Source: Batillaria attramentaria
Taxonomy: Eukaryota > Mollusca > Gastropoda > Batillariidae
Reading direction: 5' to 3'
NCBI GenBank assembly: GCA_018292915.2
Contig: JACVVK020000170.1
Span: 452,501-516,500 of the forward strand
Length of the DNA: 64,000 bases
Each line of letters begins with the position of its first letter. The stretch's first letter is position 1. Positions 1 through 10,464 of this stretch are shown piece after piece. The notes under the pieces are model-generated. The model saw only the letters and a program-made list of their open reading frames with translations, was not told the origin of the DNA and ran no database searches. The position numbers and the translations under genes are program-made.

Positions 1-552
1 TAACAACCATGTAGTACCACAGCCAACCAACCAATCCACCAGCTTATAACAACCATGTAGTACCACAGCCAACCAACCAATCCACCGGCTTATAACAACC
101 ATGTAGTACCACAGCCAACCAACCAATCCACCGGCTTATAACAACCATGTAGTACCACAGCCAACCAACCAATCCACCGGCTTATAACAACCATGTAGTA
201 CCACAGCCAACCAACCAATCCACCGGCTTATAACAACCATGTAGTACCACAGCCAACCAACCAATCCACCGGCTTATAACAACCATGTAGTACCACAGCC
301 AACCAACCAATCCACCGGCTTATAACAACCATGTAGTACCACAGCCAACCAACCAATCCACCGGCTTATAACAACCATGTAGTACCACAGCCAACCAACC
401 AATCCACCAGCTTATAACAACCATGTAGTACCACAGCCAACTAACCAATCCACCAGCTTATAACAACCATGTAGTACCACAGCCAACCAACCAATCCACC
501 AGCTTATAACAACCATGTAGTACCACAGCCAACCAACCAATCCACCAGCTTA
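1..552. repeat. 46-bp minisatellite, 12 tandem units
   Basis: Twelve head-to-tail copies of a 46-base unit beginning TAACAACCATGTAG and ending CCAGCTTA or CCGGCTTA fill this stretch. The units are nearly identical; an A/G difference near the unit end separates outer copies (CCAGC) from inner ones (CCGGC). The array is cut by the window edge, so its true length is unknown. The unit is not a multiple of three and carries no sustained reading frame. Within the unit, CCAACCAACCAA is itself a short repeat. Confidence 0.97.
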
Positions 553-739
553 CAGAATGTGAACATTTCTGCTGGCTGTTGAAACTGCTGAGCGAGAAAG
601 GCGATTCGCAGGAAGAGGTTCCACTGAATTGTTAAATGAAATATTACATACCAACCAAACAACTGCATACTATAAGCAAGAAATAAACCAAATTACAACC
701 AGCGTTTGAACAGAGAGGTGATGATGACGATGATAATGA

Positions 740-818
740 TGAAAGGGGGGGGGGGGGGGGAGTTGGTGTGTGTGTGTGTGTGGGGGGGGGGGGGTTGGGA
801 GTTTAACGTCCTTTTCCA

Positions 819-888
<70 letters not shown>
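740..888. repeat. Simple repeats with a SINE A 3' fragment
   Basis: A poly(G) run, a (GT)n run, a second poly(G) run and a long (CA)n run lie together. Between the poly(G) and the (CA)n, GAGTTTAACGTCCTTTTCC is the reverse complement of the 3' end of the SINE A family found at 3763, 12673, 13484 and 62943. A 5'-truncated SINE A therefore lies here on the minus strand, with the simple repeats as its tail. Confidence 0.75.
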
Positions 889-890
<2 letters not shown>

Positions 891-965
891 CATACATTTT
901 TGCACACCCTGTCTAGAGGGTATGAAATGATGTAATAGAAGCCCGTACATGTAACATTCATGAGT

Positions 966-1060
966 AATGGCCCTTGACAAGTCAAGTCAAGTCAAGTCAA
1001 AGTTTATTTCAAAAACCCCGTTGGGGGTACATGAAACTAGAAATTAACATACATCAAGCT
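966..1060 (-). mobile_element. LINE 3' tail, minus strand
   Basis: Read on the minus strand, the stretch ends in AATAAACTTTGACTTGAC followed by further TTGAC copies, next to an inverted CCCCGTTGGGGG stem. Pentamer-repeat tails after an AATAAA-like signal are typical of CR1/L2-type LINE 3' ends. No coding remnant was seen, so this is called from the tail alone. Confidence 0.5.
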
Positions 1061-1115
1061 CACCACACCGACCAACATACATCATAGTCATTCGCACACA
1101 CGTTTTGCAGGACTC

Positions 1116-1403
1116 ATACATATACATACATACATACATACATACATACATACATACATACATACATACATACATACATACATACATACATACATACATA
1201 CATACATACATACATACATACATACATACATACATACATACATACATACATACATACATACTACGTACAAATATATAAATAGACATAATGGAATGGAATG
1301 GGATGGGATGGGGTGTGCCATACATACATACATACATACATACATACATACATACATACATACATACATACATACATACATACATACATACATACATACA
1401 TAC
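1116..1403. repeat. (CATA)n tetranucleotide arrays
   Basis: Two long CATA arrays (about 1116-1260 and 1319-1403) flank a short non-repetitive segment with a TGGAATGGGATGGG-like run. The open frames here (Cys-Met-Tyr-Val periodicity) are artefacts of a stop-free tetramer. Confidence 0.95.
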
Positions 1404-1922
1404 GGGTAAGTGGAAGTAATCAAGCAATGCATAATTACTGATGACCAGTAACCTCCAGTCACTCTAAACAATATACATCAGTCAATATTGTATATACAGA
1501 GATCAATACTTCATAATCCGATGGCCTAGCTGTTTGGAAAGGTTTGTTTTAAATCAGAGAGAGAACTCTCTAAAACGAAATGCTTTAGACAGCTCTGCAA
1601 AACGAAATGCCCTACACAGCTCACAACGAAAGACCAAAGTAACACAGCTTAGAGTTAGACTTCGGAAACGACAAACAAATAAAATCTACCTCAACTATGT
1701 TCTCCACGCTTTCCCGAACATGCAGATAATCTAACACAGAGAATCTAAATGAGAAATTGGACGCAGAGAGAGAGAGAGAGAGAGAGATAGCTGCCCAAAG
1801 TGGAAAGCTGTGTGAGAGACCTGCCCAAGCGTGTATGTGAACAGCGTGGTTGCTAGGCAACATTATTACACGAGCCACAAACAACGGAGCACTCACACCA
1901 GCCGTTTGTCACCAGGACCACA

Positions 1923-3685
1923 ATGTGGCTTTTTTCCGTCTGTTTAGGGCTAGGATTGATAATGATGTGTCTTGTTGGTGAACAACGTTCTCCGTACATG
2001 TAGACAAAAGACGCGTCAAGCTTTTTGCATGACTCAGTCCCATTCAATCAGATTATGCAGAACCTTGTCTGACCCGCGAAAACCGTGGCTTTTAGCTTTT
2101 GTGTGTTTGCGTGTTTGTTCACTTGTTTTGTTTTGTTTCGGTGGGTGTTTGAGTGTTTGGTTCGTGGTTTGGTTTCCTTGCTGGATAGTTGATTAGTTGT
2201 TTTATTTATGTTTTTTATTTTTATTTTTTAATTTCTTATGCCCATAACAGTTGGGGGCAGATGATCAACATAAGACTGCTGAGATTTAGTATTTTTGTGT
2301 GTCAGAGGACGCCAACAAAAACACGAGCACCCACCGATATCTTTATGGTGAAAGGTTCGAATCTTAATCGGTTTTGTGTATGGGGAAACTAACAGTAACA
2401 ACAACATCATCATCAACAACAACAACAACAACAACAAAGCTTGACAAGGCGCTAAAGCCGACTTCTCACCAGCTTTTTCTAGAAAACAGGAGATTTTGTT
2501 GTTGTTGTTGTTGTTGTTGTTGCTACTACAACCGTAAAAAACAAGTAATCTTCCAACCCGTTCAATTGAGTACATCGTTGTCATTTCAGGTGTGCTGGGA
2601 TTGCTGGGCAACCTGAGTCTGGTGCTGGCCATGTTTCAGAAGGGTGTGTGGCGCCGCCCAGCGGTCAACCTGTATGTGCTTGCCATAGTGACTGCCTCCC
2701 TCATCGAATCCGTGACTGGCTATCCAGTCCTAATTGCCTCCAACTTTCACGGCAGGTTGGTTTGCAATTGCTGGTCGAAGAATGCAAATGCAGAAGGTCT
2801 TAAAATGCCTCAATATAGCGTGTTAGCTTCAGGCATCATAGTCACCACCACACCCCCCCCCCCCCCCCCAAAAAAAAAAAAAAAAAAAATTGCTTCAATC
2901 TAGAAACAACAATTACCATGCAGAGACCATTCACAGGCACTCGCATGACAGGAGTTTTTTTTTTTTAAATAAATAATTGAGTGTCTCTTTTCCGCTCAGG
3001 CCGCACTGGATTAATGCAAGCCACTTCACTCAAATCCACTCGCGTCACCTCTGCCTCTCGTGTGCGCACAAAGTCCCGGTTTCACGGGCAGCTTGCCTCC
3101 TGTTGCAATCTTGTCGCCAGCTACACAGTACGAGGATTTCAAAGTCCCTGATTGAGCCGAGACTATACTGGCGCGGTCGGTGGTCTAAAGGTTAAGACTT
3201 TTCCACCAGTGCGAGAGGTCAGGTTCGTATCCCACTTTAGGCAAAAAAAAAAATTTTATCTCTAGTTTGTGTTTTAGGTTTATGAACACAACTTTAGTCA
3301 CGGGACTTGCTAGTCGAGATTTTGGAATCCGCTTAGTGTGTGGTTGACGACAAGGTATAATCATGACGCGTTCCACATCACCGAAACTATTTGACACTGG
3401 TAATTAGTTTCAGTGTTGACAATGACCCAGCTGGCATCAAAAATGAACTGTAATTAGTGTTATAGAATACAAAAGGTTCTGGGGAACATCTAGTTAAATT
3501 AAACCGAACAGATTCACCAGGAGGGACTGTTAATGAGCTTCTATAGAATCAAAACATCGATCCATCTTGTTAGTGCAGGCAGATCCTTTGTAGTAGGTCC
3601 TGCAAAACGAAGACTGGCGCATAGGATTTCTTCTATCATCTATACGCTGTGCGCTTCAGGTTTGTTGTATTATCCAAGCGATGTC

Positions 3686-3758
<73 letters not shown>

Positions 3759-3982
3759 ACGGGGGGAGCCGGGGTGGCCGAATGGTAGAGCGTTGGACTT
3801 CTAATGCTCGGGTCGTGAGCTCGTATCCCGGCTGGGGCCATATATTTGTGCTGGCTTTTTCATCGTTGCCCCGTCTTTGGTATCACCCGTATATGGTAGA
3901 AAAGGACGTTAAACACCCAAACACCCCTTCCCTCTCTCTCTCTCCACACACATACTCACACAATCTCATAGAGGCACGCGCG

Positions 3983-4051
<69 letters not shown>

Positions 4052-4209
4052 ACGCTCGCAATCACCACTCATTGCACATAGCGTACTACAGCAGTCGCTG
4101 CGGTAGCCGGGACAGACTACGCACCTCCGCCATATTCGATATGGAACCTTGTCCCGTTGCGTAGCAACATTCAATTTGAGCCTTCCTCACGCTGGTAGCG
4201 GTGCGCATT

Positions 4210-4297
<88 letters not shown>

Positions 4298-6248
4298 GCA
4301 CGCACGCACGCACGCACGCACAAACACACACACACAAGATTATACTGTTTCGGCTGTTGTTGTTGTCTCTTTATTCCTCTTTTTCTGGGAGGGGGGTGGG
4401 TGGGGGTGTGTGTGAGGAGTGGGGGTGGAGGGGGGATGAGTGGTTTCTCCCCCCCCCCCCTTTTTTTTTTTTTTTTTTTTGCTATGGACGTCGCATTGTA
4501 TCTTCATTATTCTCCAATGTCACAAACTCCATCCTCTACTTCAAAATAGACTTCTTTAGCAATTTTCATTTTACAATAAACAACAAAGAACCCAGTTTTC
4601 ATTTTGCTGCTTATATCTCGACCAGCGGGGGCACTTAAGAGAATACTTACCCTGGCTATACTGGCCTCTGCCCTTGTGACGTGAATGTGAATGGTGGTCA
4701 TTGGAACTGGAAAATGTCCTTTGTCTGCAGATGGATGTTCGGGGAAATGGGTTGCACGTTCTACGCGTTTACTGTGTACACATGCGTCATCGTGCAGATG
4801 ACCTGCTTTCTCATGGTCACCATTCACAGATACCGCGTTGTGGTGCAGCAGATGCCAGGTAGGTTGACGATGATGATGATGAAGAAGATGATAAAAAAGA
4901 CGATGATACTGGCGTTGTTGATGATAAATTTGATAAGACACCTTCTTCGTTTAATTTTGATAATGAAACTTATCTCATCACGACGATGATAACGACGGTG
5001 AAGAATGATGATGATGACAATGAAGACGATGATGCTGGTTCATGAGGAAACTTTTCATAATAAAAACGCTGGCAAAGATGACGCACATAAGGGTATGATA
5101 ATGATGACGATGGTGATGGTGGTGGTGGTGGTGTAATGGTGATGATGATTTTGATGATGACGACGATGACAACGACGACGATGATGGTACCAATCGTGGT
5201 AATGAAGGTAATGGTGATGGCAACGGCTACGATGGTGATAATGAAAAAGTTTTAAATGAAAAAGAAGACAAGGACGACGACGATTATGATTGAGATTATT
5301 CTGATGTCAACAAAAACAACGTCACATATGCGATGGTAAATTTGACTGGTGTGTGACGTCGCTAACTGCAGACTGTCGTTAACTGCAGACAGATCGCAGA
5401 AACTGATGATAACTGGGATACATCACTAATTTGGTAATTAAGGCACAATGATAATGTTAACACGCCTCCACCTAAGGATTTGTTGATCAATAAAAGAAGC
5501 AAACAGAACGTAGTTTAATAATTTGCGTTCCGTGATAATTTAATGAGAACTCCCGAACAATGCGGTGCTGACCTTGACCTCGAGTGCGCGCGAGGTACAG
5601 GCGCGTGATTTGCAAGAATGGCGTGAACGTTTGCGTATCATGTGCGCTTCTTTTGTGCAGCGTTTGCACTCACGAGTCACTTTGAGCACTGCTGTGTCGG
5701 ATGGAAACCAGGAGGAAAAGTGAGTTGTTGTTTTTTTTTTAATGGTAAAATGATGACATTTTGTAAGTGGAAGTCATGAAATGGAATTAGGCATACAGTC
5801 CCCCGTGGCCGATTTCAGTTATTTGTATTACCGTACTTTCCATAAAAAAAATCACAAGTTCTCAATACATTCTCATGGATTTTTATTCAATCATCTAAAG
5901 TCGAAGTTGTAGGCGTACTGATATTATGACTCCCACTTACAAAATGTCATCATTTTACCATAAGCACTCACTTTTTCCGCCTTGTTTCCATCCGACACAG
6001 CAGTGCTCAAAGTGACTGAGTACAACGCTGCACAAAAGAAGAGCACATGATAGGCAAACGTGCACGCCATTCTTGCAAATCACGCGCCTGTACCTGGAAT
6101 GTGTATAACGAGATGAGGAGTGCGGGGAATGCTCCTTATTTCCCACATGCGCCTACAACTTTCTGCAGTTAACGACAGTCTGCAGTTAGCGACGCCACAC
6201 TGGTGACATTACTAAAACTCCTCAAAGTGATCTTTAAATCATTTAAAG

Positions 6249-6312
<64 letters not shown>

Positions 6313-7034
6313 TGACAACAACTAAAACCGTTTTGTTACGGGGGCGGTCGATGGACTAGTGGTTAAGAGACTTGTCACCAATGGGAGAGGTCAGGGATTC
6401 GAGTCCCGCTCGGTGCAAAGATTTTTTCCTTCTCGTATGTGGCACCGTTTATTCGGGCCGATCGTCAGAAGTTCTTTCCGGGTACCCCGGATTCCTCCCC
6501 CTCTGCTTTGGAAATGCGGTTCAGCCCACCAAATTTGAAAAAAATAAATGCAATTCTAAATTCCGAAATTTAAAATAGCTGAGCTGACCCTTCGCCCCAC
6601 GTGATTGTAATGTGTTTATGTCCAGTGTGTGAGAGAATGCGTGTGATTCACGTGAGCGTTCGTGCTGGGTTCAGTTCGCGGCGCTTTGAGTCTATTCACG
6701 TAATTGGGTAAAGCGCCTATACAATACTCATTATTATTATTATTATTGTCTGTCATCAGCGAATAGTGCGGACACACGCCACTGGATCGCGTGGAGCGTG
6801 GCCGGTGCCTGGGTGTACGGTCTGGCGTGGTCCGTGTGTCCACTACTAGGCTGGGGAGGTTTCGGGTTGGAACCGTTCGGCACGTCCTGCAGTTTGGACT
6901 GGACCACCTCGCGGACTAGTGCAAAGGTAAGGGATACACACGTACGCACGAGCGCGCACGTCACATATGCAAACACGCACACACACACGTGACACGCACC
7001 CACACACGTGCGCGCTTACGCACTTACTAGGTGG

Positions 7035-7090
<56 letters not shown>

Positions 7091-7095
7091 ACACG

Positions 7096-7163
<68 letters not shown>

Positions 7164-7169
7164 ACCACC

Positions 7170-7201
<32 letters not shown>

Positions 7202-8630
7202 GAAAAAAATAATAATAATGTCCCACATGGAGAAAAGTGACTTTGACACTTTGAAAGCACTAGAAGTACCACTACCAATAATAACAACACAACAATAACA
7301 ACATCAACATTAATAATGATAATAATATCCCACATGGGGGAATTTGACACTTTGAAAGCAGGGGGGGAAAGCCTTACAAATAAGCTGGAACTTTTTTTTT
7401 TTTTTAAACCACTGTCCTCTTCTGCTTGCAGATGTACAACATGATGGTGTTCATCTTCATGCTTTTCCTGCCCGTCATCGCCATGGTCATCCTGTCGGTC
7501 AAGGTCATCAAGAAGGTCAACATGACCGTTGCCGTGGGGACGATCAACGGGCCCATCGGAAACGGGACGACCACCACCAACACAGGCCAGACGATACAGA
7601 CCCGTTCACTCAAGGTAACTCTTACATTCGTGGGAGGGCATCGGATAGTGAAGGGGGTGGTTGTATTGTCCGAGCTCATCATGCAATTTCGCCAGTACGG
7701 GAGGTTTGGAGTTCGAGTCCCACTCGCACAATGACGCAAGTGTATACACAGTAAACTGACGCGTAGCACGTGCAACCGATTTCCGCGAACATTCACCTGC
7801 AGGCAAAGGGCATTTCCAGTTCCCACTGACCCTCATTCACGTTACGGCGGCAGAGGCCAGTAGCCAGGGTAAATATTCTGTTACCTGCCTCCGCTAGTCG
7901 AGTTAGCGGCGAAATGAAAATTAAGGGTTTTTTTGTTGTTGTTTTTTTGCTGCCCCAACTCTTTGCCAACTCCAGTGGTGTTCCTCCCAGGTGATGGGTG
8001 GAACCCATGGAGGACTCGGAAGCTGGGGCAATTTTTATTATGCATGATGATGGAGATGAGGATGATAGTAAGATGATGCTATGGCGGTCCATGTGGTTTG
8101 GGACTGCGGGACAGGGCCACATTCCACGCTTCCTGTCATAAATATCCCGGCATTAACCAGGCCTAGGAACTGCGGCACCTGCGGTGCCGGCCGTGTAATC
8201 ATCCACATCATAAGACGTGTCATACTAAGGGAAGCACCCCCAAAGTCGCACTCGTGAAGTGGGTGAAAGTCGGCTGTGTGGCAACAGCCTCCCCATCGGG
8301 CCCATAGCACACCCGCTCTGGGTAGGAGCCGACCTAGGTAGGAAAAATCCCGCTTGCCTCGGCTGGGATTCGAACCCGGGTCTCCCGGTCCATGTTCCGA
8401 AGTGCTAACCACTACACTACGGGGGCCGGTGAAAATTAAGTTCTTTGTTGTTGTTGTTTTTGTTGTTGTTGTTGTTGTTGTTTTTAAAAACACCATCCAG
8501 TGGCGCGTGTCCGCAGTATCCGCTGATGGCACACGCACAGGAAGGATATTACAAACACGCTAATTCGACTACAAAGGTATTATTTTGATATGCTCGAACT
8601 GTGATAGGACATGTATAACTTGACCATGTC

Positions 8631-8718
<88 letters not shown>

Positions 8719-8890
8719 TAATTAAGAATATTAATAATTGATACTTATATAGCGCTCTTTCTCGCAGGGAGCTCACACCGCCTTACAAAATAAAGAAAAG
8801 AAAAACATTGGAACAATGCAGTCACATACAAACAATGCAGTACACCTTCACAAAACACACAACATATCAACACTACATTCAGACAGGTTC

Positions 8891-8943
<53 letters not shown>

Positions 8944-10311
8944 GTCTGGAAGTAATTGCTGTTCCCGTTGTAATAGGACAATAAAGAATCCTGGAAATGA
9001 TTGTGTAGTGGCCATCACGCCAGGGACACCGGTAAGCCGGCCACCGTCATTATCCACGCTAGGGCCAACCCTGTACCCGGGGCCGACGCCCCTGGGGAAA
9101 AATCTGCCCTTTTTTTTCAAGGGAAATAATTCCCGCGCACAATAATCTCCGAGCCATGCTGAAAATTCACTGTGCCGGTGAATTTGACAGAATTCCTCGC
9201 TTCTGTGCACACTGTGAAATAACACGGGGACCTCAAAGTTGTTCGCAACTGTCCACTTTCCTTGTCACCGAGTATCTTAATTTTTTTCCTTCTTAGCTAA
9301 GCTTATTACTTATTTCGGCTCGGTCTCGGTTAGCCCGACTTGGCCGTCATCGCAGGGGCCTAGAGTAGCGTCGGCCCCGGGTACAGGGTTGCGCTAGGGC
9401 AGCTTATTCTGATAATCAGACGACGTGAATCAGTATAGCTTGCACCACCACCACCCCACTCCCCCTCACCCCCCTCGCGTCATTCTCACGTGTGAACACG
9501 CGAGACACCACACAAATTCTGACGACCGTTACGTTCCGTTATACCACTCGCCAGTGCAAATTTCCAGTGAGTTAACTACGTGTGCTTTACGTCGTAAGGA
9601 AACAGAGAGTGAAAGTGTGAGATGGGACTTTACATAACCCACTCAGTGGTTTAAGAGTTCACCGTCTAAAAAAACACACTTTAGTGACATCATCAGTCAA
9701 AGACGCACCGAGAGTGCGTCGTTTCAAACGTTTGGAATTCATACGTCACGGCCGGTGCATAGTTATTTTGGTTACTTTTTTTTTGGGGGGGGGGGGGAGG
9801 GGGGAATTTTATTTTGCCTGAATCACGTGAAAAAATGATCGCGGTCCAAAAACCTCTGCGAAGTATTTGCGAGTACACTTTTGAATACCAGTACATGATC
9901 ACATGCTCTGAATGATATTCTTCTTAACATCAAACATCAGTGCTCTACGCATGTTCTCTCACAGATCAGTCGGCAGAATTTTGAAGGGGGAGGGGGTGGG
10001 AAGGGGGAAGAGGGGTGGGGGTGGGGCGGTAGGCGGAGGCACATAAGTCACAAGTCACCCTACCAGAAAAACAAAATGTCGCAAAAAATGTACGCTACTA
10101 GATGGTAATAGTTTGAATGCTAGTGGTATAAACACCGCGGAGGCTCGGTAGCTACATTAAAACAAATTGAAACATCTCGTGGTTTCTTTCGCAGTAAACC
10201 ACTCGAACTAATTATGTAAACTCTACGTGGAAAACTGCAGCGGGGAACAATGGCCGTGTTCTTTCAGTCAGTCGATGATTTCTAATCAGCTTGTTGTTTT
10301 CTGTTCCTTTC

Positions 10312-10386
<75 letters not shown>

Positions 10387-10404
10387 TCACACACACACCG
10401 ACCA

Positions 10405-10464
<60 letters not shown>

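Noticed and set aside
1..552. CRISPR-like array of direct repeats
   Set aside because: Units are contiguous with no unique spacers and the genome is eukaryotic.
670..985. Overlapping frames of Cys-Val or Thr-His repeats
   Set aside because: They are translations of (CA)n/(GT)n microsatellites; the same pattern appears at every CA run in the window.
1044..1471. 127-residue Cys-Met-Tyr-Val frames on minus
   Set aside because: Stop-free translation of a CATA tetramer array, open in more than one frame.
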